Below, one piece after another: positions 44,201 through 51,973 of a stretch of 64,000 nt of DNA. Positions within the stretch are counted from its first letter, which is position 1; each line of letters opens with the position of its first letter. The position numbers and the translations under genes are program-made. The notes under the pieces are model-generated. The model was given only the letters and a program-made list of their open reading frames with translations, was not told where the DNA came from and did not search any database. Location of the stretch: NCBI GenBank assembly GCA_022508245.1, contig JAFLVO010000001.1, positions 310,001 to 374,000 on the forward strand, given 5' to 3'. Origin of the DNA: Clostridiales bacterium. GTDB taxonomy: Bacteria; Bacillota; Clostridia; Christensenellales; Borkfalkiaceae.

Positions 44201-47200
44201 AAGAGCGGGTCTGCGGGCTACGTGTACCGCGGTACGACGTGGGCAGATTGGGATTTGATGATCGCAACGCTTAATGACAGCGAGACGTGCAAGGCGGGAA
44301 CCTACACGATAACCGTAAGCGTAGAGGAAGATGTAAACCACAAGGGTCTTGAGTACGTTGTAACCGTAAATATGAGCGTTGCCGACAACGAGTGGGAAGA
44401 ACACGCGGGCAACGGCACCGACGTAGCCAAAGAATATGAGGTTAAGTACGGCGCAGACCTTACGTTTATCAAGTTCAAGGCAAAATACAACAACGACAAT
44501 CTTAACATAGTCGTCAACAGAACGGGCGTTTCGTACGACAGCCTTATCGAATGGATTGTCGGCAAGGGCGTGGGCGAGTACGTCATAATAGCAACCGTAC
44601 CCGCTAACGACGAATACGGCGAACTTATCGACACGGTTAAAATCGTAGTCATCAAGACCGACAACGAGTGGAAGAACGGTCAGGAATTAGCTATAGGCGC
44701 GGTATCCGAAGAGGATGAAGATATCGGCTGGACCTGGGGCGATAAGGATACCGATATTAAAGGCAAAATTACCTTCCCTGTGGCAGCAAAGGGCGGCGAA
44801 TCGGCATTTGTTTCCGTTGAAAAGACGGTGGACGGCGTTACGAGCACCGTATTGGAAGCATCCGTAAGCTACTCCGGTACGGGTGCAAACAGAGCGTACA
44901 ACGACAACGACCTTTCGGCGCTTGCCCTCAAGCTGTACGCATTGGATGTTCTCAAATCCGACGGCAAATATTTAACATATAAAATTACGGTAACCGTAAA
45001 TGCAACGGATAATTATAACGCTATCAGCTGCAATACGACTTTCGTAATCAAAACAGCATCCAACAGATGGCTTAATCCTCCCGAAGTAACGGGATGGAGC
45101 TTCGGTGGCGACGTCGCATATCCTTCGGCAACGCCCGAGTTCGGACAGGGCACCGTAGAATTCAAATACGCGTACGCAATCGGCGATTATGCGAAAAAGG
45201 CTCCCGCACTCAACAGCAAAGAGTGGCAGACAACGCTCAGCTACCAGGCAGGAACCTATTGGCTGTGGTCGCACGTCGAGGGAACCGACAACTACGAGGG
45301 TCTTGACGACACCGAAACCTCGTTCATTATATCCGAGGGTGAAAACACTTGGGTAAACGCACCCGGCGTAATTGCATGGAATTGGGACGGTTACGATGCA
45401 AACATAAATCTGTTCAGCGGTTCGGCTCGAAGCAACGGCGAGGCAACCTTCACGATTACAAAGACCAAGGGCACCAAGAATTACCTTACGGTAAGCGATT
45501 TCGTGAGGTCGAGCGGCACTGCATATAACGAAAACGATATCAAGCCCCTGCAATTATTCAAATATGTAAAGGATTCCAACGTTGTATCGGCTGAAGTTGC
45601 AGCTTTACTCAAAGCGCTTAAGCCCGGCACGTACGGTCTTACCGTAACCGTTGCGGGCGGCGAAAGCCTTTCGTCATTGACCATGTCAACCGAATTTACG
45701 GTAGGCGTGGCAGAAAACAGCTGGATTCAGACACCTGCAATCAGATACTATTCGTACAGCGAAGCAGGCGCGTTTACCGCAGGTACCGCTAAATACGGCA
45801 CCGTAAGCTATCAGATAACGCTCAACGGCGAAAACTACGGCAGCGTAATGGACGCATCGACTCTTGCAACAGAGCTTAAAACCCTGCCCGTAGGCAGCTA
45901 CGTATTGCGCTCGTGGGTAGACGCCGCATCAGACGGCTGCTACAAGATACTGAATAACGAGCCTATAGTGTTCGTAGTATCCAACGCAACCAACTCGTGG
46001 AAGTCTACGCCCGTAACTACGTCGTCGGAGTACTACGGCAATATTCAAAGCTACAACGACGCAGATTTCGATAAGCTCGTCGGCGTCCCCGAGGCTAACT
46101 TCGGTACTGTCGTTTATACGATAATGAACGTCGATTACATCATTATCAAAGGCAACCTGACTACGCGTACCGACTACACGAATGCAATAAAGGAACTCAA
46201 TTCCGGCGAGTACATCGTGCGTATGACCGCGCAGGCAGACAACTATGCGCCTCTTTCGGCGGATATGTCGCTGAAAATCAACAGATATAAGAGTAAGCTC
46301 GTTGATCTTCCCGGCTCCTTTACCGGCAAGTGGAAGCTCAACGATACGCAGATATTCAATACCGAGGCTGATGTTAAACCCTACGGCTACTACACTGACG
46401 ATAAGGGCGAAGATCATTTGATAGAAGGGCTTTCCTTCACGGTAACGTATATTTTGCGCGGAGTTTCTTATACTGAATTCGGCAAGCTTGTAAGCGAAAG
46501 TATCAAGTACTTAAGCGCAGGCTCTTATCAGATCACTATAACGTTGAACGAAGACAACTATCATGAAGCTCTTACCCAAACCGTACAGCTTGATATAGCT
46601 CCCGGCGACAACGGATTTACCAAAGAGGATGAGGATGGAAATCCCCTTCCTACGCCCGAAACCAGCCTTGTCCGCAAGGGCGGCACCGTGGAAGAAAGCA
46701 CCCTCGAATGGGAATGGGGCGAGGAAATTGAATGGCTTGGCGTCACACCCGTTTACGGCGACACCGTTGAAATCAGAATTGTAAGAGTTGGCGACGAAGG
46801 CAACGTACTTAAATTCTTCAGCGTAAACGTAAAAGATCCGTCCGGTTCACAGAAAGAGGCGGTAAGCAAGTTCATCTCGAGTCTTGACTACGGCAATTAT
46901 ATAATGATAATAACCACCCCTTCGGGCGAGAACTGGAACGCGATGGAGGATAAGAACGCATCTCAGAACTACCGCACAAGAGCGACGGATGAAGAAGAGA
47001 ACACAGGCACGACCCGCGTCGAATTCTCTGTAAAGCAGACCCAAAACGAGTGGATACTCAAACCCATGTTCAGCGTAACGAATGCCGAAGGCAAGTATCA
47101 ATGGGCGCACGGAACTGCCGTAAACGCACTTGCTACGGCAAAATACGGCACGGTTATCATAGAATACTATAAAGTAACGCAGGACAATAAGGGAATTGAA

Positions 47201-48952
47201 ACGATTGAACGTCTGTCCGGCTTCCCCGTTGATGTAGGCAACTATAGAGCTAAATTCTTCGTATCCGAGCCCGAGTCAAAGAACTACTCGTCCTTGGGCT
47301 TGAATGAAGATCCTTTAGACTTCGTAATCACGGGCGCAAGAAACGAAGTGTTCACAATTCAGCCCGGCGTAAGCGACTGGACGTGGAATAACTACAACCG
47401 CACCGTCAACCTGTTCACGGGCAGACCCGAATCGGGCGGCAAGGTACACTTCCAAGTCACGGGTAACGGCGTAGATACCGGCAGATTCGACCTCGTTGCC
47501 TTGGACGGCAGCACTACCGGTGTTTTCGATAAGGATATTTACGTACCCGAAAATATATGCAACAGGCTTAACGAGCTTACTGCGGGAACATATACTTTGA
47601 CTATCTACGTAGATGCAAACGGCAACTACAACGGATTCTACGCAACGACTACGTTCGTCGTCAACGAGGATCCCAACGAGTGGTTGGAATACCCGCAGAT
47701 TTTGGGCTGGCCCATCACGAAACGCGATCCCGACAGGAACGCAATCAAAGCCAGGGCGCGTTACGGCATACCCGAAATAGTTATAAAGGATAAAGCAACG
47801 GGCGCTATAGTTTATCAGGCTCTCATCAATCCCGCAACGGGCGAGCTTGAAATAATCGACAACCTCAACGAGGCAGGACTCGGCGCATACGAAGTAACGG
47901 CGTCGGTAACAGGTGTAGTTGGCAAGTATAAGGAACTTTCCGGCAGAGCAGAGTTCGAAATTTACTCGCAAGGTTCGCTTGACGGTAGCAATTACTGGGT
48001 AGAGCAACCGCACATGGAAGACTGGGTAGCAGATATCGATAAGATTGGCACACCTACGGGCGATCCCGTGCGCGGCTGGCCGTACTTCATATTCTACAAG
48101 GCAGTCTGGGATGCCGAAACGGAAACTTATAAAGAAGGCGAAGAAATCGTATCCGGACCCGATTCCAAATTAGTTACGGGCAACAGATATGCCAAGCCCT
48201 TCTACGTACCCATGGCACCCGGCACGTACCTTATGTACGGCTGTGCTATTAACGAGGATAACCCCGACGACTTCCTCGGCAAGGACAGCGCAGAGCGCAG
48301 CGTATTCACGATTCGTGACCGTGAAAACACTTGGGAAAAGACCGTAAATATCTCAACGCTTATGTACCTCGGCGAGCGCGACACGTGGGGCGAGCCTTCG
48401 GCAAAAGCAAGCCTTTGGGACAGCAAAGTTACTTACAGATACTTCAAGAGGAGCACTACCGGCGCACCAGACGAAGATCTTGGCGAGCTTATAAGCGTAA
48501 AACAGATTACTCTTCCCGGCAACTACTACGTAATCGCGTACGCAAACGCAACTTACAGCCCCGAAATTAAGAGTCAGATTAACTTCGAAGTCAAATTCTC
48601 GAAGAACTCGTGGAAAGAGATGCCCACAATCGACAGCTGGTCCGAGGAGTTCAACTCTACAAGTCCCAACCCCGAGGGCGAGGCAGAAATCGGCACGATA
48701 ATTTACACCTATATCAGCAAATCTGATCCCGGCAAGGAATTCTCCGAGAAACCCACGCAAGCAGGCGATTATATCCTCATCGCACGCGTTATGGTTGAAG
48801 GTTACGAAGTGCTTGAGGCGCGTATTGAATTTACAATCGAACCGGCATTTGACTTAACTCTTCTGATGATTTGCAGTATATTGGCAATTTTGGCAAGCAT
48901 ACTGCTTTGCGTCGTTATTTACTTTGCAGTAAGGAGGAACAGAGAGAACTAA
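35264..48952 (+). CDS. Giant repetitive surface protein (4562 aa), membrane-anchored
   Basis: A cleavable signal peptide (residues ~1-37, ending AFAAES) opens the protein. Residues ~330-620 contain BspA-like leucine-rich units (LPESLTTIGDHAFDNC, IPSKVTSMGDYAFQNC). After a beta-rich region come about 28 repeats of ~105 residues (from ~1486 to ~4530). Each starts with N-x-W...P...W-x-(W/Y)-G and ends with an AGTYTLTVTV...NY...F-type strand, resembling an Ig-like fold. The C-terminus is a helix (LLMICSILAILASILLCVVI) and a short basic tail; there is no LPxTG, so it is membrane-anchored and not sortase-linked. GGGAGG precedes the ATG. Adhesion or matrix role inferred. Its stop shares one base with the next start (TAATG). 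Confidence 0.85.
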   Translation: MIKSKTRKGLLIILSIIFILSVSLYAALGVENNFAFAAESESTGERVTMLDLMERYPTEFILGPIDVVGTDATTGKTDRKYINKSGVLNGKFYYKSTNYVINAATGNPEKGTAPYVKHTDATANHTYWLDKNNKQVDENGNLLTNNTHGIAPEKYFDVEAYIYTEDHKDANSKVDGRTLFGWKPGIRGQDTLDGSGNLITTTIAENGEIKDGNLNASTPSPIGIYVKWDGDAWWGSTVKYAIIVPDDVVQIGAGSGAFVGYASATATTYTSYYNSLKTDGSVDTGTSNGPTTHTSGTYAAKYTDFSCFISTGNGMGRRGEAPYFWQPRERLAGIYFTSNSNLTEIVGGSINGAISRSTVNHTNKSALQSCNSLRFCILPESLTTIGDHAFDNCTLIVDVNIPSKVTSMGDYAFQNCSSILHLTLKGSWSKKQGANVFKGCSKLKHVDNGVGYNTWPTGISRDSDLYVFGGEPVNGVNDTGKYGFLFERTSGGVWTAISLAGETGESEDVVFVFPESSDFSATSDRRMGVRYDHLDSSGNTVKNGFPTGTTNYTYTIGTSFASGVWCRNVIMPEACTAIGANAFQNSHVQYVETYATTIGEGAFATSNTSQDTSIDQWIYFHKTKNAQGGYTVSDYAASGTNGINANAFGNDVNSRTVVLEDYALYSALSSNHYNMPWPSGRVYYQIPIIVNIDNEDSNTYTLKNSDMADRFFIDSDYININTGNTELNVVSGSNSLVYTKRLSNHSFYYMKQKTGKWDDVGDDAGSPAVKQISPTLSNMDSTVWYKDTTTTSGGDTVRTYTATTTALAQYKEDATGAVNLYTKNIAIPDVLYDTVHGNLEFDYGKTYQFENNVKKTLGGINDDQVIDYLTALGLSDDYAIDFSNLKFIFADGRTNGGKPEGLLNAGTYDLSVVLNAAKWGTWSNEYITNHSSELTATATIARQVLDYSAISNIPEFVIDDGKDTPLYGNNTPIYKYGDKWYAAERVGETADGSATVTKQYVYYAENGSVKIKLKGETDIESDGTSSKLGNVLISSREGFEFSEATSHTATYKLQVKYVPDIPTIQSNYEFYYGEDYSGNLTDQTTGLTIKDRKTYTFTITKTWYIVIEMNMFVISGDPDNTAYGLSSSSTIDYNSNITVNTPALLHGASAGNISFTIDYLSTDGNTKATLTGANALVMGANGDAKNTIAYYINSSMPAGTYTLKLSGKAVTDGGKSYPAIGGTYTLVVNPLAFSKEDIDGIHSIIRGTATPDAESKTNELEKWINEYPLTAGKKKLHESIKNLTDSINGSLNQGLTGTNYWTSLDTTGKAKYFDTAITVAYNLEGSGSYDYSLEASMLNYLSSAGTYTLYYTIYAKNYVTVGGKDSDERQSRGFRVTLYTEILISEIFQKDVVTYPYFKDVTYTGDEAHTLVPTNQYFKYSFDDDDYVNARNGATVTLTLYDALLSHWSWGALNETQIEALKEYLSISEDKTKLIIKYNILPAKNDWNVEPTVAPWSYDGFDRTVNYITASLIFNVPNTQIYYRIGTKKAPRVKDGLTWITGENGWYWLDVKGGYKINSDAVTPEYFTVDENGYVSTAIEELLKLVDAGTNVYWLGCYVSPIYDEAYAEDAEKAAHINVKALVDDECSRITILPTSNRWTVTPGLTGWTYMSLTSENFYDNFHAAEAAYSGDIKYTLYAGTGTNGTVKLSWTMNDEFDMTSVISSITELDAGPYTLYVVMEGDASNYIKIDYTINFSVGTATNAWVNGKAPAISGWVYLQFKESLITSKGEANFGTSDLKYLIKEVAEDGNTLLTVEGFEDAMSYEDLIKAINKLGAGSYNLNVYVDVTGVTNYTTVEHNVRFTVSKAVNNWKEGKAPTIKGWTYGKMPAGNPYVEGEAQYGNIEYTYTYYTTITGTWLQGTKVEDISKADAGNYLLVVTVTDKDGNYNSFTYTLQFTISKQDNGWKDGNEPERILEWTWGEHEVIENFKLVGAEAVDSGKGISYVINSESGSEYGKGSITSFSELAGVLKGIGVGKYSISITVIATTNYGELNWVTAATVSPASFTVETEPSCDGWTWGDKNADKSFTGIEVSTALDIDVATVTYSINGALATDFQTMLNDLKTRGAASYTVDITVTCTNYTTITRQVTVVIAKSSFAWDKNPESESWDTDWTWGDDVKPVTEPAAHATEHSAQDAAISIEATLSYELSGKITGTYTDFASLSEDLRDANQGTYKITVKLVASANGTYDINNYNSLSHEYTVKINVAVNEWTDGKAPQESYTREYTDKPTIEAVSAKFGTVAYYKDDALSEILTNTITGAPITNVTELNAWIKAVPANDNTPYVYFTAVIDKENGNYTTLKVKTTLLITGTRSLWANQEALDASTDKPKFTYSEEISDNFDKNVVIPVGKTGESAGGRKDETTYVVTYQDLIGGGIISPDEEPATAESVMRWIKGIGKAGTYTVIATYVPGDTSYTTLVYTLILTVERATLTWTKELAESYEGDFGGMQVDDPAVDANFEVEITINVKDFNGDEVRNNEDKTLEESGLKLSEFVNTLNAVARYYTVIYSVKDNVNYKALDGKQSTLFIGLIPNAWNDTLNGPTGAEWNAGVEWTFTRGETIEVEVPTAKAGTETMTITLDNADDPLVFGANDDIKKVLNEKYLANLSAGTHTLRFYIAGTINYNELTSGCTIIVNKKDNSWDQDPPLSSYTDYGTVDTKAFTYPTAEVQQIQIAAGKTIDILRYNIEQVGGSFENGTYSKICLDLAAFKTELGKIANGTFKVTVYVGGDRYGDIGGDLKQAVDKYNEDYIDIYFECTVNLTPSANDWENKDSLIDDSWDWGSFESKYEENDLPMPRATHGNDTIVYLVRGSNIEDKTFRAEDYKDIVGEDGKTVIKTKQQQAFEAYKAFLSGRDKGTYSVTISIAATDVYQAPDNLTRVFEVYQVTTAWTDETNSAAKEYNWKYLDTANNTPVHKPEIGTKSEKQNDPWGNTVTVTLVKSGSAGYVYRGTTWADWDLMIATLNDSETCKAGTYTITVSVEEDVNHKGLEYVVTVNMSVADNEWEEHAGNGTDVAKEYEVKYGADLTFIKFKAKYNNDNLNIVVNRTGVSYDSLIEWIVGKGVGEYVIIATVPANDEYGELIDTVKIVVIKTDNEWKNGQELAIGAVSEEDEDIGWTWGDKDTDIKGKITFPVAAKGGESAFVSVEKTVDGVTSTVLEASVSYSGTGANRAYNDNDLSALALKLYALDVLKSDGKYLTYKITVTVNATDNYNAISCNTTFVIKTASNRWLNPPEVTGWSFGGDVAYPSATPEFGQGTVEFKYAYAIGDYAKKAPALNSKEWQTTLSYQAGTYWLWSHVEGTDNYEGLDDTETSFIISEGENTWVNAPGVIAWNWDGYDANINLFSGSARSNGEATFTITKTKGTKNYLTVSDFVRSSGTAYNENDIKPLQLFKYVKDSNVVSAEVAALLKALKPGTYGLTVTVAGGESLSSLTMSTEFTVGVAENSWIQTPAIRYYSYSEAGAFTAGTAKYGTVSYQITLNGENYGSVMDASTLATELKTLPVGSYVLRSWVDAASDGCYKILNNEPIVFVVSNATNSWKSTPVTTSSEYYGNIQSYNDADFDKLVGVPEANFGTVVYTIMNVDYIIIKGNLTTRTDYTNAIKELNSGEYIVRMTAQADNYAPLSADMSLKINRYKSKLVDLPGSFTGKWKLNDTQIFNTEADVKPYGYYTDDKGEDHLIEGLSFTVTYILRGVSYTEFGKLVSESIKYLSAGSYQITITLNEDNYHEALTQTVQLDIAPGDNGFTKEDEDGNPLPTPETSLVRKGGTVEESTLEWEWGEEIEWLGVTPVYGDTVEIRIVRVGDEGNVLKFFSVNVKDPSGSQKEAVSKFISSLDYGNYIMIITTPSGENWNAMEDKNASQNYRTRATDEEENTGTTRVEFSVKQTQNEWILKPMFSVTNAEGKYQWAHGTAVNALATAKYGTVIIEYYKVTQDNKGIETIERLSGFPVDVGNYRAKFFVSEPESKNYSSLGLNEDPLDFVITGARNEVFTIQPGVSDWTWNNYNRTVNLFTGRPESGGKVHFQVTGNGVDTGRFDLVALDGSTTGVFDKDIYVPENICNRLNELTAGTYTLTIYVDANGNYNGFYATTTFVVNEDPNEWLEYPQILGWPITKRDPDRNAIKARARYGIPEIVIKDKATGAIVYQALINPATGELEIIDNLNEAGLGAYEVTASVTGVVGKYKELSGRAEFEIYSQGSLDGSNYWVEQPHMEDWVADIDKIGTPTGDPVRGWPYFIFYKAVWDAETETYKEGEEIVSGPDSKLVTGNRYAKPFYVPMAPGTYLMYGCAINEDNPDDFLGKDSAERSVFTIRDRENTWEKTVNISTLMYLGERDTWGEPSAKASLWDSKVTYRYFKRSTTGAPDEDLGELISVKQITLPGNYYVIAYANATYSPEIKSQINFEVKFSKNSWKEMPTIDSWSEEFNSTSPNPEGEAEIGTIIYTYISKSDPGKEFSEKPTQAGDYILIARVMVEGYEVLEARIEFTIEPAFDLTLLMICSILAILASILLCVVIYFAVRRNREN

Positions 48953-49851
48953 TGAATATCTTAACTGCACTTTTAGCAAAATTAACTAACGAAAATCTGT
49001 TGGTAATACTTATATCGGTACTGACGGTATTCGTTGTGCTCCTCACGGTGCTTGGTATTATATTTATTATCGCACTTCGCAGGCGCCGACCCGTAATCAA
49101 GGTGGTTATGGCGCCCCCTATAAACGAAGAATTTTCGGCTGCCCAACCGGTAGCCGAAAAGGTGCCCGCACCCGTTAAAGTTGCTGAGCTTCCGCCGGTA
49201 GCACCGGTTGAACCCGTTGCAGAACCCGAAGTTGTCGCTCCTGTTGACGACGACAGGGAGGACGAAGCTCCCCAGTATATTACCGAGGGCTCCGAGCGCG
49301 TACACTACAACCGCAGCTATCTGGCAAAGCTTTGTCAGCTCACCAACGAGTCCAAGGAGTGGTATACGGCGCTCAAAAACGAGCTGCTTTCCTACGATAA
49401 AATCAAGGAGCGCACGAGTTGGAGGCGTGAGACCTTCCGCTTGGGCAGAAACGCTATTGCAAGAATTGCCGTGCGCGGCAAAACGCTGTGTCTGTTGCTT
49501 GCGGTAGAGCCCGCCGGCTATGAAGGCACGAAGTACAAGGTAGAGGATGTCTCCGACACAGCGAACACGGTGGATACCCCCACGCTGTTCCGTATCAAGA
49601 GCGCGCGCAGACTCAAGTACGCCAAAGAGATGATAGCGGGCATAATGAAGGAATTAAGAATCTACAAAAAGCCCGACTTTGAACCGCAGGACTACTTTAT
49701 GCCGTACGAGGGCGATATGGCGCTCATGGAACGCGGACTTGTAAAGCGTGTTGTATCGGGTACGACGCGCGTGTACAGGATTGAAGAGGTTGACGCAGAC
49801 GAGCAAGAGGAATTGGACGATAGTGAAAGTACGGAGGTAAAAGATGTCTAA
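48952..49851 (+). CDS. Membrane protein with the unnamed domain of the 25.3-kb protein
   Basis: 299 residues. One N-terminal helix (about residues 13-42) followed by RRRRPVIKVVM, nearly identical to the juxtamembrane motif of the protein at 25314. Then a short Pro/Val/Glu linker and the shared domain (residues ~115-270: YNRSYLAKL ... GRNAIARIAVRGKTLCLLLAV ... RRLKYAKEMIAGIMKEL), ending in an acidic tail. It lacks the uL15-like end. ATG 48952 overlaps the giant gene's stop and has AAGGAGG upstream; a longer in-frame start at 48871 lies inside the giant gene. The coupling suggests it works with the giant protein, perhaps in its export or anchoring (inference). Confidence 0.8.
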   Translation: MNILTALLAKLTNENLLVILISVLTVFVVLLTVLGIIFIIALRRRRPVIKVVMAPPINEEFSAAQPVAEKVPAPVKVAELPPVAPVEPVAEPEVVAPVDDDREDEAPQYITEGSERVHYNRSYLAKLCQLTNESKEWYTALKNELLSYDKIKERTSWRRETFRLGRNAIARIAVRGKTLCLLLAVEPAGYEGTKYKVEDVSDTANTVDTPTLFRIKSARRLKYAKEMIAGIMKELRIYKKPDFEPQDYFMPYEGDMALMERGLVKRVVSGTTRVYRIEEVDADEQEELDDSESTEVKDV

Positions 49852-50140
49852 AAAGAGTAAGCTTAAAAGGGCAATAGACGACAGCGAGCGCGAGATAGAG
49901 GCGTTGGAGCAAAAGCGTGAACGCTCTCAGATCGCGGTTATGCGCGCAATGCTGCAGGGCGTCAAGCCCGACCCTGTGGATCAGCACTATTTCCTCACGT
50001 TCTCTATGCTAATAGACAACGAACGCGAAAACCTGCGTCGGCTCTACGTCGAACTCGCCGGACTCAAAGACAAGAAAAAGAAAGGCGACGAGGACGACGG
50101 GGAACCCAAGAAAAAGAAGAAAAAGAAAGATGATCAATAA
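49844..50140 (+). CDS. Small coiled-coil protein with Lys-rich tail
   Basis: 98 residues, no signal or membrane helix. Residues ~1-35 are a charged coiled coil (SKLKRAIDDSEREIEALEQKRERS), a middle part contains DPVDQHYFLTFSMLIDNERENLRRLY, and the end is a run of Lys and Asp (KKKKKKKDDQ). It overlaps the preceding gene by 8 bp and ends the operon. I do not recognise the family. A link to the acidic tails of the neighbouring membrane proteins by charge is possible but speculative. Confidence 0.65.
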   Translation: MSKKSKLKRAIDDSEREIEALEQKRERSQIAVMRAMLQGVKPDPVDQHYFLTFSMLIDNERENLRRLYVELAGLKDKKKKGDEDDGEPKKKKKKKDDQ

Positions 50141-50144
50141 AAAA

Positions 50145-50175
50145 ACGTCCCGCATTTTTTGCGGGATGTTTTTTA
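50145..50175 (+). terminator. Terminator of the giant surface protein operon
   Basis: ACGTCCCGC (50145-50153), ATTTTTT loop, GCGGGATGT (50161-50169), then a T-run. Confidence 0.88.
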
Positions 50176-50211
50176 TTTAAGCTTCCAAATCAAATATTCT
50201 TAATCTATACA

Positions 50212-50240
50212 TTGACAAAAATATGAGTTTACAATATAAT
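50212..50240 (+). promoter_or_regulatory. Promoter of the kinase-LRR-MoxR operon
   Basis: Perfect TTGACA (50212-50217), 17-bp spacer, perfect TATAAT (50235-50240). Confidence 0.85.
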
Positions 50241-50274
50241 TAAAATAGATACGTATGTAATTTGGAGATACCTC

Positions 50275-51969
50275 ATGACAGTCTATATCGTAGTATATAG
50301 CTTAATATTGTTTTTTATTGCTGCGGCGGTAATCACGTTTGCAATCATTTGGGTAAGAACTCAGCGTGCCAAACTCAACGAGCGTGCAAAGCAGCTTGCC
50401 ACAATTGAAAACAGTGATCAGCTTTTTGCCGAAATTTTCGGCAATGCGGACAGCGCGTCATTCATTATAGTGGAGGCGGACACCTGTTCGCCCGTGTACA
50501 TAAGCCAAAGCTCGTCGGCATTTTTCGGTGTAACCGCCCAAAAACTGCGGCTTGATTTAACTGCAATAGGCGATGCCGTGGGCAAAAAGCCTTGGCGTGC
50601 CTTCGTCAACAGGTATAAAGAATGGGACGGCAGCGGCGTGTTTTCGTTTGATTTTTGTTACGGCGATAACAGACACGCAATCGTTCAGACGGCGAGGACT
50701 ACGCACGAAGGTAAAAATTACGACGCATTTTTGATTTACGATATAACCGAGCAGACTGAGGAAATGAAAGAGCTGCGCGAATCGCTCGATAAGGCGCTCG
50801 GCGAAGCGGCGGGCAAGCTTACCTTCCTGTCGAGCATGAGTCACGAAATCCGTACGCCTATGAACGGCGTCATGGGCATGATGGAGCTTGCGCGCAAGAA
50901 CATAAACAATCCCCAAAAAGCAGGCGAATATCTGGCGCGTGCGGGGGATCTTTCGGGCTTCCTTTTAAGCATAATAAACGACATTTTGGACATCTCCAAG
51001 CTTGAAAGCGGAAAGATGCTTTTATACAACACACCCTTCAACATCAATGCGTTTGCCGATAAAATAAGGAACATGTTCAACGGCATGGTCACGGGCAAGG
51101 GCATAAACTTCAAGGTCGAAACAATTGACTTTACTTCGCCCTACTTCATGGCGGACGAAATGCGTCTTACGCAGGTTGTAACCAACTTTATATCAAATGC
51201 AAACAAGTTCACACCTGCAGGCGGCAGCATATCCGTAACGTTTAAACAGCTTGACAACATCGGCGGAAACGCACAGATACTTATCCGCGTAAGGGATACC
51301 GGAAAGGGAATTGCGCCGGAAAATATCCGCAAAATTATGAAGCCTTTCGAGCAGGAAGAGGCGTCCACTGCGCACAATTACGGCGGCACGGGTCTCGGAC
51401 TTGCGCTCTGCGACCAGATAGTTCAGCTCATGGGCGGCAACATAGTCGTCGACAGTGAGCTCGGCAAGGGAACCGACTTCTCGGTATTCCTTTCGCTACC
51501 TTTTACGGAGAGCGTGGAGGAGGACGCCGACGAAACCCCTCAGGAGAGCGAAAGCGACGACTTTGCATACAACGGTTGCAAAATACTTCTTGCCGAGGAC
51601 AACGAGGTCAACGCCGAAATTGCTATAGAAATTCTCTCTGACGAGGGTGCGGTGGTGACCCACGCAAAGGACGGGCAGGAGGCTGTCGATTTCTACACCA
51701 ATCAGCCCGAGAATTATTTTGATTTGATTTTACTTGATATACACATGCCCAAGCTCAACGGTAGAGAGGCGGCGAAAGCAATCCGCGCAAGCGGTAAAGA
51801 CGACGCAAAGAGCGTTGCCATTCTTGCGCTGTCCGCAGACGCGTTCGTAGAGGATATAAAGCTTTCAAAGCAGGCGGGCATGGACGGACACGTTTCCAAA
51901 CCCGTCGATTTCGACGAGCTTCGCGTAACGGCAGGAAAGGTTTTGGCAAAGAAAAAGGCTGGCAGGTAA
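50275..51969 (+). CDS. Hybrid sensor histidine kinase with one receiver domain
   Basis: 564 residues. A single N-terminal helix (about residues 5-28) without a large outer domain, so the signal is probably sensed in the membrane or by the PAS domain (~45-160). HisKA carries SHEIRTP (His near residue 191), the ATPase domain NFISNANKFTP, DTGKGI and GTGLGLAL. A linker of Glu/Asp leads to one REC domain (residues ~440-560, LLDIHMPKLNG). No DNA-binding regulator is adjacent, so phosphate may go to an HPt elsewhere, for example the one at 34468 (inference). It heads an operon with surface-protein genes. Confidence 0.92.
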   Translation: MTVYIVVYSLILFFIAAAVITFAIIWVRTQRAKLNERAKQLATIENSDQLFAEIFGNADSASFIIVEADTCSPVYISQSSSAFFGVTAQKLRLDLTAIGDAVGKKPWRAFVNRYKEWDGSGVFSFDFCYGDNRHAIVQTARTTHEGKNYDAFLIYDITEQTEEMKELRESLDKALGEAAGKLTFLSSMSHEIRTPMNGVMGMMELARKNINNPQKAGEYLARAGDLSGFLLSIINDILDISKLESGKMLLYNTPFNINAFADKIRNMFNGMVTGKGINFKVETIDFTSPYFMADEMRLTQVVTNFISNANKFTPAGGSISVTFKQLDNIGGNAQILIRVRDTGKGIAPENIRKIMKPFEQEEASTAHNYGGTGLGLALCDQIVQLMGGNIVVDSELGKGTDFSVFLSLPFTESVEEDADETPQESESDDFAYNGCKILLAEDNEVNAEIAIEILSDEGAVVTHAKDGQEAVDFYTNQPENYFDLILLDIHMPKLNGREAAKAIRASGKDDAKSVAILALSADAFVEDIKLSKQAGMDGHVSKPVDFDELRVTAGKVLAKKKAGR

Positions 51970-51973
51970 AAAG

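Noticed and set aside
48871-48951. Longer N-terminus for the 48952 protein
   Set aside because: The extra 27 codons lie inside the giant gene; ATG 48952 begins right before the membrane helix and overlaps the stop as a coupled start.
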